From assembly GCA_016938235.1 (NCBI GenBank), contig JAFGVA010000087.1, forward strand, positions 1 through 41,408: a DNA stretch of 41,408 nucleotides, given 5' to 3'. The stretch comes from Bacteroidales bacterium (GTDB lineage Bacteria; Bacteroidota; Bacteroidia; Bacteroidales; UBA10428). Positions 25,684-35,940 of the stretch are shown in pieces. Within the stretch, counting starts at the first letter, position 1, and the number at the start of each line of letters is the position of its first letter. The notes under the pieces are model-generated. The model ran no database searches. It saw only the letters and a list, made by a program, of their open reading frames with translations, and had not been told where the DNA came from. A program made the translations under genes and the position numbers.

Positions 25684-27348
25684 TTACAGATTATTATTTA
25701 CAAAATTACCCAGGCTTTCATACTTTTTATAGATTTCCTGGTAAGCAGCAACCTGAGTCGGATTTGGAGAATATTCTTTCTCAAATCCCTGTCCCATTGC
25801 TTTCTGAGCTTCTTCAACATTTGAATACACCTTGCCGACAACAGCAGCAAACATAGCTGCACCAAATGCACAGGTTTGTTCAGTTGTTGCTATTTTTATT
25901 GGCATATTAAGTACATCGGCAAGTGTTTGCATTACAAAGGTTGATTTCTTCGCTACACCACCAAGTCCAATAATTTCTTTTATTTCAACACCTTCCCGTT
26001 TAAACCTGTCGACAATAGCTTTTGAACCAAATGCTGTTGCTTCTACCAGTGCCCTGAAAACTCTTGGCGCATCTGAACCTAATGTAAGACCGGTAATTGC
26101 ACCTTTCACTTCCTGGCTGGCATCAGGAGTTCTTCTGCCATTCATCCAGTCAAGAGCAACAATAGTTGACTCCTCCATTGGAATTATCATTGCTTCTTCA
26201 CTAAGAACCGGAATAATTTTATCTAGTGTTTCAGCGATCAGCTTTTCTTTGGTTTCTTTACTAATCAGGTCAGAACCTGCAATAAGTTTTTCTACCGGCC
26301 AGGCGATTAGTTTTTTAAACCATGCATAAACATCGCCGAAAGCTGACTGACCAGCTTCAAGGCCCACGTACCCTGGAATTACCGAACCATCAACCTGACC
26401 GCAAATACCGGCAATAAGCTTATCACCAACATCTTCGTATTTGGCTGTCATGATATCGCAGGTTGAAGTGCCAATTGCCCTTGCAAGAACATTTGGAGTT
26501 ACTTCGCCTCCCACTGCTCCCATGTGACAATCAAAAGCTCCAACACCAATAGCAACATCAGTTGGAAGGCCAAGTTTTTTTGCCCATTCTCCGGTAATAT
26601 TTCCAACCTTTACATCACTTGGATACGTATTGGTATATAAATTATCAAGAAAGGGTACTAAAACAGGATCCAGTGCTTCAAAAAAGTCTTTGGGGGGTAA
26701 TCCGCCCCATTCGGCATGCCAAAGTGCCTTATGCCCTGCAGAACATCTGCTTCGAACAACTTCTTTAGGAGCAATTTTACCTGTAAGAATAGCGGGCATC
26801 CAATCGCAATGCTCAATCCATGATGCTGCAGCATTTTTAATACTTTCATCTTCTCTAAGAATGTGCAAGGTTTTTGCCCAAACCCATTCTGAAGAATATA
26901 CTCCACCTTCGTATTTAGTATAATCTACTTTCCAGTTCCTGGCTAATTTGTTAATTTCGTCGGCTTCCTTAACTGCAGTATGATCTTTCCAAAGCACAAA
27001 CATGGCATTTGGATTTTCTCTAAACTCATCTTTCATTGCCAACGGAATTCCAGCTTCATCAACAAACACAGGCGTACTACCCGTGGTATCAATGGAGATA
27101 CCAACAACGTTTTTTGCTACGTCTGGTTTACACTGAGACAATGAATCTTTTACAATAAACTCCATTACCTCAATGTAATCAAGCGGATGTTGTCTGTACT
27201 GATTTTTTGAAGGATCGCAATATTTCCCTTCTACCCAACGTGGATAGTACTTAACAGACGAGGCCAGTTCATTTCCATTTGTTGCATCAACAATAACAGC
27301 TCTGGCAGAATCGCTGCCATAATCTAGTCCAATTACATATTTACTCAT
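25684..27348 (-). CDS. araB: L-ribulokinase
   Basis: A 554-residue FGGY-family kinase that phosphorylates L-ribulose to L-ribulose-5-phosphate. 'IGLDYGSDSARAVIVDATNG' is the N-terminal phosphate loop, 'GISIDTTGSTP' and 'SSEWVWAKTLHIL' are ribulokinase-type substrate-domain segments, and 'GAFDCHMGAVGGEV' and 'IIGLGGVAKKS' form the second ATP-binding part. Length and motifs are those of AraB and not of xylulokinase (about 490 residues). It lies between the zinc dehydrogenase (44 bases) and galM (31 bases). Confidence 0.94.
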   Translation of the reverse strand: MSKYVIGLDYGSDSARAVIVDATNGNELASSVKYYPRWVEGKYCDPSKNQYRQHPLDYIEVMEFIVKDSLSQCKPDVAKNVVGISIDTTGSTPVFVDEAGIPLAMKDEFRENPNAMFVLWKDHTAVKEADEINKLARNWKVDYTKYEGGVYSSEWVWAKTLHILREDESIKNAAASWIEHCDWMPAILTGKIAPKEVVRSRCSAGHKALWHAEWGGLPPKDFFEALDPVLVPFLDNLYTNTYPSDVKVGNITGEWAKKLGLPTDVAIGVGAFDCHMGAVGGEVTPNVLARAIGTSTCDIMTAKYEDVGDKLIAGICGQVDGSVIPGYVGLEAGQSAFGDVYAWFKKLIAWPVEKLIAGSDLISKETKEKLIAETLDKIIPVLSEEAMIIPMEESTIVALDWMNGRRTPDASQEVKGAITGLTLGSDAPRVFRALVEATAFGSKAIVDRFKREGVEIKEIIGLGGVAKKSTFVMQTLADVLNMPIKIATTEQTCAFGAAMFAAVVGKVYSNVEEAQKAMGQGFEKEYSPNPTQVAAYQEIYKKYESLGNFVNNNL

Positions 27349-27392
27349 AGCGAATCGTAATTTATCTTTTTTCTTATATCTTATAATTTAGG

Positions 27393-28427
27393 TTATTGCA
27401 CATTTACAATAGCCTTCATAACATTATCGGCATAGTTTAAGACCAAATCGAACCCCACTTTGGTATTTTCGAATTGAAAATGATGTGTGATTAACCGCTG
27501 AAAATAGGCCCGATCATCATTGATCATATCAATAGCATTCTGAAAGCATTCATTTTGTCTTCGAACATTCTGAAAGCAGAGCTCTTTACGCCTCATTTTA
27601 TCGATAAGCAAAGAAATTCTGTCAACATCAGGAATACCGATCAACATTAGTTTTCCTCCGGGTTTTAAAATTTCTACAGCCTGATCGACTGCATCTTGTT
27701 TACCGCAACATTCAAAAACAACATCAAATTCGCAGGTCATTTTCATAACCTGAGTAAGACTTGCATTATCGGTATTTCCAAGCCATTTTGCACCCATTTT
27801 GTTAGCTACATCGAGCCTGTAATCAAGCCTGTCTGTAACAAAAATATTCTTAGCTCCAGCTTTAACACAAGTGGATAAAACACTTTGACCAATGGGTCCG
27901 GCACCCAGAACAGCAATATTGGCATTCTGAATGTCGATACCTGAGAGTTTAACAGCATAAATGCCAACTGATAAAGGTTCTGCAAATACAGCCAAATCAA
28001 AAGGCATATCGTCTGAAACGGGAAAGCAGCATTTTTCGGGCAGTACAGCATATTCTTTAAGAACACCTTCAATTTGCCCCGGGCAGCCTAAAAATTTTTG
28101 ATTTAAACAGGTGTGCCTGCGGTTGTTTTTACATTGCTCACATTCTCCGCACCAAAGTGTAGGTTCAATGGCCACTTTATCTCCTGGTTTTACGCTGCGA
28201 ACCTTATCTCCAACCTCAACAACTGTTGCTGCCGACTCATGCCCGATAACAAAAGGATATTTAATAACCTGGCTGCCTATATTACCTTCGTTATAGTAAT
28301 GAATATCAGAACCACAGATGCCCACAGCTTCAATTTTCATTAAAACTTCATCGGGGTGAACTATTTTTGGCTTTTCTTTTTCTGAAAAGGCTAGTTCTCT
28401 TATTCCTGTAAGTTCAGCTACCCGCAT
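27393..28427 (-). CDS. zinc-dependent polyol/sorbitol-type dehydrogenase
   Basis: A 344-residue medium-chain dehydrogenase of the sorbitol/xylitol dehydrogenase type. The catalytic zinc ligands are in 'GICGSDIHYY' (Cys) and 'VIGHESA' (His, Glu); a structural zinc site is formed by the four cysteines of 'WCGECEQCKNNRRHTC'. The NAD loop is 'VLGAGPIGQS'. It lies three bases after araD and 44 bases before araB, so it belongs to the arabinose transcript. This enzyme is not part of the standard AraA-AraB-AraD route; oxidation of a pentitol such as L-arabinitol to a ketopentose is the simplest role. Threonine or galactitol-1-phosphate dehydrogenase-like activity cannot be ruled out. Confidence 0.85.
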   Translation of the reverse strand: MRVAELTGIRELAFSEKEKPKIVHPDEVLMKIEAVGICGSDIHYYNEGNIGSQVIKYPFVIGHESAATVVEVGDKVRSVKPGDKVAIEPTLWCGECEQCKNNRRHTCLNQKFLGCPGQIEGVLKEYAVLPEKCCFPVSDDMPFDLAVFAEPLSVGIYAVKLSGIDIQNANIAVLGAGPIGQSVLSTCVKAGAKNIFVTDRLDYRLDVANKMGAKWLGNTDNASLTQVMKMTCEFDVVFECCGKQDAVDQAVEILKPGGKLMLIGIPDVDRISLLIDKMRRKELCFQNVRRQNECFQNAIDMINDDRAYFQRLITHHFQFENTKVGFDLVLNYADNVMKAIVNVQ

Positions 28428-28430
28428 TTG

Positions 28431-29120
28431 TTATTGACCGTAATAAGCATTAGCACCATGCTTCCTTTCGAAATGTTTAGTTACCAAAGCTTTATTCATT
28501 GTTAAATTCGGATTAACAGAAAATGCGATAAAGGCCATTTTGGCCACTTCTTCCATAACCTTGCTGTTATGAACAGCAGAATCAGGAGTCTTTCCCCACG
28601 AAAACGGGCCATGATTCTTAACCAGGACGCCCGGAATATGCAGAGGGTCTATTCCAATAAACCGCTCAACAATAACAGATCCTGTATCCTTTTCATATTC
28701 TCCAAACACTTGTTTTTCAGTCATATCAGCAGTGCAGGGTATATCGCCAGCAAAATAATCGGCGTGTGTAGTGCCAATAATAGGGATATCCCTACCGGCT
28801 TGTGCCCATGCTGTTGCATAGGAGGAGTGTGTATGTACCACTCCTCCTATTTCAGCAAATGCTTTATATAGTTCGATATGTGTCGGAGTATCTGAGGAAG
28901 GTTTCAGTTTCCCTTCAACAACATTACCATTAAGATCGACAACCACCATATCTTCGGATTTCATATCATCGTATGAAACACCGCTTGGCTTAATAACAAC
29001 CAAACCTTTCTCCCGATCAATTCCACTTACATTTCCCCAGGTGAAAATCACCAATCCGTGATTTACCAAATCGAGATTTGCTTTACAGACTTTTTCTTTT
29101 AATTCCGACAACATAAACAA
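28431..29120 (-). CDS. araD: L-ribulose-5-phosphate 4-epimerase
   Basis: A 229-residue class II aldolase/epimerase that converts L-ribulose-5-phosphate to D-xylulose-5-phosphate. 'WGNVSGID', '[10 protein letters not shown]' and '[14 protein letters not shown]' are substrate-binding segments; the zinc histidines are in '[12 protein letters not shown]' and in '[12 protein letters not shown]'. The '[15 protein letters not shown]' segment is typical for AraD proper. Spacing is 13 bases from the symporter and three bases to the dehydrogenase. Met1 and Met3 are both possible starts. Confidence 0.95.
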   Translation of the reverse strand: MFMLSELKEKVCKANLDLVNHGLVIFTWGNVSGIDREKGLVVIKPSGVSYDDMKSEDMVVVDLNGNVVEGKLKPSSDTPTHIELYKAFAEIGGVVHTHSSYATAWAQAGRDIPIIGTTHADYFAGDIPCTADMTEKQVFGEYEKDTGSVIVERFIGIDPLHIPGVLVKNHGPFSWGKTPDSAVHNSKVMEEVAKMAFIAFSVNPNLTMNKALVTKHFERKHGANAYYGQ

Positions 29121-29133
29121 AGTTTATATAATT

Positions 29134-31020
29134 CTACCAAAAGAAAGCGTATAATGCTACAATTATTACAACAATTCCTAATGCACCAATAAAGAAAATC
29201 TTATCTGTTTTAAACAGTTCGGGTTCATAATCATAGGCTTTAGGATCCTGTGTGACAGAACCAGCATTGGTATACATCATAACTGAGATAAATCCAAGCA
29301 GGAAAGTCATCATAAATATTGAATGGAAACCTAAACTTACAAGGCTCATTCCAAACAAATCTGTTCCCCAAAGTAATCCTGATATAAAGGTTATGCCCGA
29401 AAGTATGGCAAAAATACTACCCGCTTTCTTAAGATTACTTTTGTTCTTATCGGATAATACCGATGCAGTAATCTGATGTTTGTCGGTAAGTGTTATAATC
29501 ACCGCAGCTGATATTAAAACCATACATACATATCCCATACGAATAATGAATGGTAAATCCGGGAGAAGAATCTTCATTAAAATTCCCACCGGAAGTGTTA
29601 TAATGGTAGTCCATAATGCAGCCCGGTTTGTTGCCCTTTTCCAAAGCAATCCCATTCCGAATACTACAACCACACCCGGATAAATAAATCCTGTATATTC
29701 CTGAATATATTGGAAAGCCTGATCAAGACCTCCTAACAAAGGTTTTGCTGCAACCATAGCAATTACAAGGGCTGCCAGAGCTGTAATACGACCAACCTTT
29801 ACCAACTGAGCTTCAGATGCATTTCTGTTTATTTGATCTTTATATATATCAAGAGTAAATATTGTGGAAGTTGAATTCAACATAGAAGCCAGAGATGATA
29901 CAACAGCAGCTACTAATGCAGCAAATGCAAGGCCACGAATCCCAACAGGAGCAAAGTTACGAAGCAACCACGGGTATGCCTGATCTGCTTTATCTATAGT
30001 TCCGGTAAGCCCCTCGATAGTGTGTGACAAGTCGGGGTGATTAAACATAACATATGCAGTAATTCCAGGAATAATAACAATAATTGGAATTAATATTTTA
30101 AGGTAACCGGCAAATATAAGTCCACGTTTTGCCTCTTTCAGGTTTTTAGCAGCCAACCCTTTTTGAATAATATACTGGTTGAAACCCCAATACCCAAGAT
30201 TTGTAAGCCACATCGCACCAAAAATTACAGCCAGTCCTGGAAGATCAATAAATGGATCTTTTACTCCACCTGCTCCATCTGATATAGTGGTAACACCTCT
30301 TTCTAATATCATATTAAAGTGAAGGTCTGAAGGCACCTCACGTACTTTTGACAGCACCATTTTAAACCCTTCGATTGCGGAACCAGAGTCGCCTGCAACG
30401 GCATCTAATGCAAAGAATGCAGTGATTAAACCGCCACCAACAAGAAATACTACCTGAATAACATCGGTCCATGCAACTGCTTTTAATCCACCATAAATTG
30501 AATAGACACCGGCAAAAACCAATAATCCGATAACTCCATATTGCATAGGTACTCCAAGAATCTGCTCCATGGCTAAAGCTCCGAGCCAGGCAACAGATGT
30601 TAGGTTTACAAAAATATAAACCAACAACCAAAAGAATGAGAAAAAGAAACTTACACCTGAACCATAGCGTTCTTTAGCAAACTGAGGCATGGTATATATT
30701 TTCTTTTCAATCATTAATGGCAATAAGAACTTAGCAACCAGAATAAGTGTAATAGCTGCTATCCACTCATAAGCTGCAATACCTAATCCAACAGCAAATC
30801 CGGAACCTGACATTCCGATAAAGTGTTCGGCAGAAATATTAGCAGCAATAAGTGATGCTCCAATTGCCCACCACGAAAGTGTTCCACCGGCAAGAAAGTA
30901 ATCTTTGGAATCTTCATCCTTACCTTCTTTACCGCGAGATAACCACAAACCCAGGGTGACAATTATTATTGCATAAGTAATGAAAATAACATAATCAATT
31001 GTTGTGAATCCAGCGTTCAT
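29134..31020 (-). CDS. sodium:solute symporter (SSS family), probable arabinose importer
   Basis: A 628-residue SGLT-type Na+/sugar symporter with about fourteen membrane helices. The N-terminal 'SKDYFLAGGTLSWWAIGASLIAANISAEHFIGMSGSG' and 'GYWGFNQYIIQKGLAAKNLKEAKRG' are sugar-symporter hallmarks; 'ALVAAVVSSLASMLNSTSTIFTLDIYK' carries the sodium-site serines and threonines. Its place between araA and araD points to L-arabinose. A 69-base spacer upstream holds an AT-rich element that resembles the candidate AraR sites, so a second promoter is possible. Confidence 0.9.
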   Translation of the reverse strand: MNAGFTTIDYVIFITYAIIIVTLGLWLSRGKEGKDEDSKDYFLAGGTLSWWAIGASLIAANISAEHFIGMSGSGFAVGLGIAAYEWIAAITLILVAKFLLPLMIEKKIYTMPQFAKERYGSGVSFFFSFFWLLVYIFVNLTSVAWLGALAMEQILGVPMQYGVIGLLVFAGVYSIYGGLKAVAWTDVIQVVFLVGGGLITAFFALDAVAGDSGSAIEGFKMVLSKVREVPSDLHFNMILERGVTTISDGAGGVKDPFIDLPGLAVIFGAMWLTNLGYWGFNQYIIQKGLAAKNLKEAKRGLIFAGYLKILIPIIVIIPGITAYVMFNHPDLSHTIEGLTGTIDKADQAYPWLLRNFAPVGIRGLAFAALVAAVVSSLASMLNSTSTIFTLDIYKDQINRNASEAQLVKVGRITALAALVIAMVAAKPLLGGLDQAFQYIQEYTGFIYPGVVVVFGMGLLWKRATNRAALWTTIITLPVGILMKILLPDLPFIIRMGYVCMVLISAAVIITLTDKHQITASVLSDKNKSNLKKAGSIFAILSGITFISGLLWGTDLFGMSLVSLGFHSIFMMTFLLGFISVMMYTNAGSVTQDPKAYDYEPELFKTDKIFFIGALGIVVIIVALYAFFW

Positions 31021-31089
31021 TTTATTAATAATTAAGGTTATAAAATTATTAGTATCAGGGTGTTAATAATTTAATAAATGACTATTGCG

Positions 31090-32574
31090 TCATATTTTCA
31101 GATTAAAATAGACATCGTTAAATCGTAATTCTTTTTTGAATTCTCTAATGCTTGTGTCTTTATCGATAAGTACGAATTCAATTCCCAGCATTTCGGTAAA
31201 ATCTTCGAGATATTCAACATCTAATGCCATACTAAAACTAGTGTGGTGTGCTCCTCCGGCTAAAATCCATGCAGCAGCACCAATCTCGAGATTTGGCTCA
31301 GGTATCCAAAGAGCGCGGGCTACCGGAAGTTTTGGTAAATCTTCAGGTTTAACAACCTCAACTGGATTTACTATCATACGCATACGTCCGCCCATATCTA
31401 TTAAACTTGCATTAACACCTCTTCCGAGAGGTACATTAAATACAAAACGAGCCGGAGCATCTTTACCTCCAATACCCAGCGGATGAACTTCGATATTTGG
31501 TTTATCCGCAGCAATACTTGGGCATATTTCCAGCATATGAGCACTTAAAACCGAAGGTTGTTTCGGATCGAGATGGTATGTATAATCTTCCATAAATGAA
31601 CATCCGCCTTTCATACCGGCAGACATCACTTTCATAATCCTAACCAAGCCAGATTGTTTCCAGTCACCTTCGGCACCAAAGCCATAGCCTTGTTCCATAA
31701 GCCTTTGTGAGGCTAACCCCGGTAACTGCTCTAATCCGTATAGATCTTCGAAATTTGTGGTGAAAGCTTTATAGCCATATTGATCCAGAAATTTCTTCAT
31801 TCCTATTTCAATCTTGGCCTGGTATTTAATATTGGCAACATCGTTTCCGATGATATTATAGTTTTTTTTATATTCTTGGTACAATGCGTCAACTTCGGCA
31901 TCGGTAACAGTATCCATACTGGCTACCAAATCTCCCACTCCATGTCCGTTAATCCGCCAGCCTAAAACTTTTTGTGCTTCTACTTTATCACCTTCGGTTA
32001 CAGCAACATCTCGCATATTATCACCGAAGCGACAAATTTTAAGGTTTTTTGACTCATTAAGTCCGGCTGCAACTCTCATCCATTGAGCTATTTTACTTTG
32101 AACACCTTCTTCCTTCCAATGCCCAACAACAACTTTGCGATTCAGACGCAGGCGGGTGCAAATAAAACCAAATTCTCTGTCACCATGAGCAGATTGATTC
32201 AGATTCATAAAATCCATATCGATATCGTTCCATGGTATATCCCTGTTGAATTGTGTATGCAAATGCAAAAAAGGTTTATTTAATACACTTAAACCCGAAA
32301 TCCACATTTTTGCAGGTGAAAAGGTATGCATCCAAGTAATTAATCCAATACAATTTTTACTGGTATTGGCCTCTAAGCAAATATTATAAATTTCGTCAGG
32401 AGTTTTAACTGTGGGCTTATAAACTAGCTTAACAGGTAATTTTTGTGCAGAGTTTAATCCGTTTACAATGGTTTGAGAGTTCTCAGCAACTTGTTTTAAA
32501 GTTTCTTCGCCATATAGGTGCTGACTACCTGTAACAAACCATATTTCCAGTTCTTTAAAAATACTTGTATCCAT
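31090..32574 (-). CDS. araA: L-arabinose isomerase
   Basis: A 494-residue enzyme that isomerises L-arabinose to L-ribulose. '[19 protein letters not shown]', '[12 protein letters not shown]', '[13 protein letters not shown]', '[18 protein letters not shown]' and 'GGAHHTSFS' are hallmark segments, including the Glu and His metal ligands. It is the first enzyme gene of the arabinose transcript. The 134-base spacer upstream contains a quasi-palindrome that recurs upstream of araR. Confidence 0.97.
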   Translation of the reverse strand: MDTSIFKELEIWFVTGSQHLYGEETLKQVAENSQTIVNGLNSAQKLPVKLVYKPTVKTPDEIYNICLEANTSKNCIGLITWMHTFSPAKMWISGLSVLNKPFLHLHTQFNRDIPWNDIDMDFMNLNQSAHGDREFGFICTRLRLNRKVVVGHWKEEGVQSKIAQWMRVAAGLNESKNLKICRFGDNMRDVAVTEGDKVEAQKVLGWRINGHGVGDLVASMDTVTDAEVDALYQEYKKNYNIIGNDVANIKYQAKIEIGMKKFLDQYGYKAFTTNFEDLYGLEQLPGLASQRLMEQGYGFGAEGDWKQSGLVRIMKVMSAGMKGGCSFMEDYTYHLDPKQPSVLSAHMLEICPSIAADKPNIEVHPLGIGGKDAPARFVFNVPLGRGVNASLIDMGGRMRMIVNPVEVVKPEDLPKLPVARALWIPEPNLEIGAAAWILAGGAHHTSFSMALDVEYLEDFTEMLGIEFVLIDKDTSIREFKKELRFNDVYFNLKI

Positions 32575-32673
32575 AAGAATTTATTAATTGTATTTTTTAC
32601 ATTTTTTAAAGCTGCAATATAAAATATATTTCAATTTAAACAAAATAAATAGCAAATCATTAACCGGTTGTGA

Positions 32674-32695
32674 ATGTTATTTTATTGTATTACAT
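32674..32695 (-). promoter_or_regulatory. candidate AraR operator upstream of araA
   Basis: Quasi-palindrome with arms ATGTTAT and ATTACAT, 100 bases before the araA start. Read on the minus strand (TGTAATACAATAAAATAA) it is very close to TGTAATATTATAAAATAA on the plus strand at 33437-33454, upstream of araR. A shorter relative (TTATAAAATTATTA) lies at 31038-31051, upstream of the symporter. AT-rich sequence makes chance similarity possible. Confidence 0.42.
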
Positions 32696-32708
32696 AAAAT
32701 TAAGCCTT

Positions 32709-33407
32709 TTAAAGTTTAACTATTCTATCGATATTGTCTGTTGATGTTTTGTATTTAAATTTGTAGTAATATGCGCCTCTTTTTGAATTGGATGTATCCT
32801 TTTCGGGTAAACGATCCAGCAGATTTAACGAGGAAAGCTTTTTGCGAAAGTTACCTGCATCGAATTGTTTCTGAAAAATGGCATTATACAAATTATGCAG
32901 TTGAGTAAGAGTAAACATTTCGGGTAGTAATTCTTTACCGACCAATTCGAGACTTGCTTTTCTTTGCAACCTTTCAAGTGCATTTTCAATCATGTTGGCA
33001 TGATCGAAAATAAGCGGAGGTAATTTAGTTATCGGCCACCAATGAGCCCCATGATTTCTAACCAGTTCTTTATCGTATTGATCTATTCTTATTAAGGCAA
33101 AATAGGCCATACTAATAACTCTTCCGCCGGGATCTCTTTCAGGATCAGAAAAGCTACGAACCTGCTCGAGGTATATGTTATCTAAACCTACAGTAAAATT
33201 TAAAACACGACGGGCTGCCTGATCCATAGATTCGTTGTCTCTGACAAAACCTCCCATCAGAGACCATTTGCCCTGCGAGGGTTCAAATCCACGAGGGTAA
33301 AGCAAGAGCTTTAAATTATCTTCTTCGTAACCAAAAATAACGCAATCGACTGCAACAAAATGCTTTGAAAAATGATTGTAAGAATTACTATCGAGAATAT
33401 CTATCAT
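32709..33407 (-). CDS. araR: AraR-type Nudix-domain transcriptional regulator
   Basis: A 232-residue protein with an N-terminal Nudix-like domain (about residues 15-145) and a C-terminal winged-helix DNA-binding domain (about 150-232). The Nudix box is degenerate: Gly53 and Glu59 remain, but the REUxEE catalytic glutamates are replaced (Val68, Phe71, Thr72), so it should not hydrolyse nucleotides and instead act as a ligand sensor. This matches the AraR regulators of arabinose use described from Bacteroides, where arabinose releases DNA. It is upstream of araA on the same strand. A candidate operator lies 30-51 bases upstream of its start. Confidence 0.85.
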   Translation of the reverse strand: MIDILDSNSYNHFSKHFVAVDCVIFGYEEDNLKLLLYPRGFEPSQGKWSLMGGFVRDNESMDQAARRVLNFTVGLDNIYLEQVRSFSDPERDPGGRVISMAYFALIRIDQYDKELVRNHGAHWWPITKLPPLIFDHANMIENALERLQRKASLELVGKELLPEMFTLTQLHNLYNAIFQKQFDAGNFRKKLSSLNLLDRLPEKDTSNSKRGAYYYKFKYKTSTDNIDRIVKL

Positions 33408-33436
33408 TTTAACTCACTTGGAATAGTATATTAAGG

Positions 33437-33458
33437 TGTAATATTATAAAATAATCAT
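33437..33458 (+). promoter_or_regulatory. candidate AraR operator upstream of araR
   Basis: AT-rich 22-base element starting TGTAATATTATAAAATAA, nearly identical to the candidate at 32674-32695 in the opposite orientation. If real, AraR controls its own expression as well as that of araA. Support is the similarity of the two sites and their position only. Confidence 0.42.
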
Positions 33459-33595
33459 GATATGTTAATTGATATCTTGTAGTTATTACAATTAATAGCT
33501 ATTCAGAATTTATTCTAATTATTTTTGAAACCGGAAGCCAGTTTCAGGTTATTATTCCATACTCTTCTCTGAGCTATATCTAAAATTACCCAGGC

Positions 33596-35758
33596 TTACT
33601 GAATTTCTAATTCCAGCGTTTCCTTAATATTAACAGAAGAAGTTGCCAGGTGTATTAAAAAGTTTCCCGGTTCCAGTTTCCAGTTTTTGCTTTCCTCATC
33701 CCAAAAAGAGAAGGCTGACTTATCGAGAACAAAGCTGACTGATTTAGATTCTCCCGGATTAAGTGTTACTTTTTTGAATCCTTTTAGCTCTTTTACAGGC
33801 CGGGGAACAGAGGCTTCCTGATCAGAAACATAAAGTTGTACGATTTCTGCACCAGCTTTTTTTCCGCTATTGGTAATTTCACATTCAACTGTTACCAGAT
33901 CACCGGAAGCTATTTTAGAAGCCGAAATTTTCATCTTGTTGTAATCGAAGATTGTATAGGAAAGGCCAAATCCAAAAGGATATAAAGGTTCAATTTCTTT
34001 CTTCTCGAACCATCTGTAACCGGTAAATACTCCTTCATCGTAAATTATATCGTATATCGGTAACGACATATCAAAATCGGTATCCCAACCGGTATAAAAA
34101 TCTTCTCCCTCGGGCATATAAGGATAGCCAGGTGAATCTTCAAATTTCTTTTCGATGCTTATGGGTAATTTTGCGGATGGATTTGTTTTTCCTGAGAGAA
34201 TTTCGGCCAGTGCCACGTTTCCTGTTTGACCAGGATACCATGAATAAATAAGGCCAGAAATCATATTGTTCCATTTGGTCATTCCCACTCCTCTACCACT
34301 ATTAACTACCACAATAACGTTGGAGTTCTTTGAAGCTACATTAAGAATCATATCATCAACTTCTTTTGGCAACTCAAAAGGACTGTCGTACCCTTCTGAA
34401 TCAGAAGTTCCAATACTGACTATTACAATATCAGCCGAAGTTATCTGATTGTCATCGGGTTCCTTTTCATAGGATAATAAATCGCCAAACTCATCTTGTA
34501 AAGCCTGTAGCATAGTTATATTATCGTAACCTTCAACTTCTGCAGAACCACCACCCATAGGCACTTTCTCGGCAAACATACCGGTTAAAAGAATTTTAGG
34601 CGATTTTGATTTATCTATTGGCAGAATATTGTTCTCGTTTCGTAACAGAACAATACCTTCGCGGGCAGTCTGAAGCGCGATTTCTTTATGCTCCGGAAAC
34701 TTAGCCAACAAAGTAGTGTCTTTTACAGGCCGCTTATCAAGACCCATAGCAAAAGATACCCGGAGAACGCTTTTAGCCATCCTGTGAATATCTTCTTCTT
34801 TTACTTTACCCTCGTCAACAAGGCGTTTAGCATTATATCGTAAAAAAGGATTAGGCTGGTTTGCAAAAGTTGGTAAGTTCTCTTCAAAACCATGACCGGG
34901 CATATCCAGATCCTGACCTGATTTAATGGTCTTCACCGGATCCCATATCGACCACCAGTCGGTCATTACAAGCCATTTAAAACCAAGTTGCTTTCTGAGG
35001 ATATTGTTAATTACATATTCGCTTTGCCCGGCCCATTCGCCATTTACCTGGTTATAGGCTGTCATAACCGCTAAAGCTCCGGCATCGACACCTGCTTTGA
35101 ATGCCGGCAGGTACAATTCATTTAATGCTCTTTCGCCAACCACCGAATTTGAAGTACGACGTCTGAAATCGGTATTGTTACAAATAAAATGTTTTAAGGT
35201 TGCGATAGTACCGGTACTTTGCACTCCAACTACATAGTTTTCAACCATTCGGGCAGCCAGATACGGATCCTCTCCAAAATATTCGAAGTTTCTGCCATTC
35301 TGGGAAACCCTGTACAAATTCATGCCCGGCCCCAGGAGCACAGCGATATCTCCGGCGCGACATTCTTCGCCAATAGATGTAGCATATTTACGCGCCAGTT
35401 CGGTATTCCATGTTGATGTAAGGGATATCGGACAAGGGAAAGCAGTGGACTTTTCTAACTGTCCGTCAAGATTTTTCCTGATATGTACACCTTGTGTTGC
35501 ATCTGAAAGATATAAACGGGGAATGTTATATTCTTCATTGCCTTTTACAAAGAAATAATTGTGCCCTCCGATATAATCAATTTTTTCTTCAACTGTCATG
35601 CCAGCCAGTAGAGCCTCTGCTTTGGCATCTGCTTCTTCCCATGAAACAGGCGGTATATACGAATCAAATGCAACTGATTCGGGGTTGGTATTTTCGTTTT
35701 TACAGGATAATAAATTAGTCATAAGTAAAAGCACTAAAATAAATTTTAAATGTTTCAT
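33596..35758 (-). CDS. glycoside hydrolase family 3, lipoprotein
   Basis: A 720-residue GH3 enzyme with a lipoprotein signal (lipobox LLSC, Cys19), so it is exported and anchored. Order: GH3 N-terminal barrel with 'RLYLSDATQGVH' and 'LLGPGMNLYR', the nucleophile Asp near residue 266 in 'LVMTDWWSIW', the GH3 C-terminal domain ('TAREGIVLLRNENNILPI'), and a C-terminal fibronectin III-like domain from about residue 625. GH3 enzymes remove terminal beta-linked glucose, xylose or alpha-arabinofuranose. Its place beside the arabinose block suggests action on arabinose- or xylose-containing glycans, but beta-glucosidase is equally possible by sequence. The 188-base gap after it holds a short hairpin at 33527-33545 without a T-run. 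Confidence 0.9.
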   Translation of the reverse strand: MKHLKFILVLLLMTNLLSCKNENTNPESVAFDSYIPPVSWEEADAKAEALLAGMTVEEKIDYIGGHNYFFVKGNEEYNIPRLYLSDATQGVHIRKNLDGQLEKSTAFPCPISLTSTWNTELARKYATSIGEECRAGDIAVLLGPGMNLYRVSQNGRNFEYFGEDPYLAARMVENYVVGVQSTGTIATLKHFICNNTDFRRRTSNSVVGERALNELYLPAFKAGVDAGALAVMTAYNQVNGEWAGQSEYVINNILRKQLGFKWLVMTDWWSIWDPVKTIKSGQDLDMPGHGFEENLPTFANQPNPFLRYNAKRLVDEGKVKEEDIHRMAKSVLRVSFAMGLDKRPVKDTTLLAKFPEHKEIALQTAREGIVLLRNENNILPIDKSKSPKILLTGMFAEKVPMGGGSAEVEGYDNITMLQALQDEFGDLLSYEKEPDDNQITSADIVIVSIGTSDSEGYDSPFELPKEVDDMILNVASKNSNVIVVVNSGRGVGMTKWNNMISGLIYSWYPGQTGNVALAEILSGKTNPSAKLPISIEKKFEDSPGYPYMPEGEDFYTGWDTDFDMSLPIYDIIYDEGVFTGYRWFEKKEIEPLYPFGFGLSYTIFDYNKMKISASKIASGDLVTVECEITNSGKKAGAEIVQLYVSDQEASVPRPVKELKGFKKVTLNPGESKSVSFVLDKSAFSFWDEESKNWKLEPGNFLIHLATSSVNIKETLELEIQ

Positions 35759-35940
35759 GTTAGTCAGTTTTTATTTCGATATTAAGTTATTGCTAAAATG
35801 CCAAAATTGAAAAATAAACCTGAAAATTCTTGTCGGCATAGAGAATATTTCCGGTGATTTTTCGTCAATTAAGTAAACTTTTGTTTCTAAAACCTAAAGT
35901 ATAATCTATATTTAGTTTTAAAATGCTTAAAAGTGAAAAT

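Noticed and set aside
25832-26329. Long plus-strand open frame opposite araB (165 codons)
   Set aside because: It lies wholly antisense to a well-supported ribulokinase and has the low-complexity Ser/Ala/Ile composition of a reversed frame.
33527-33545. 8-bp hairpin after GH3 as a terminator
   Set aside because: The stem includes a G-T pair and is followed on the minus strand by A-rich, not T-rich, sequence.
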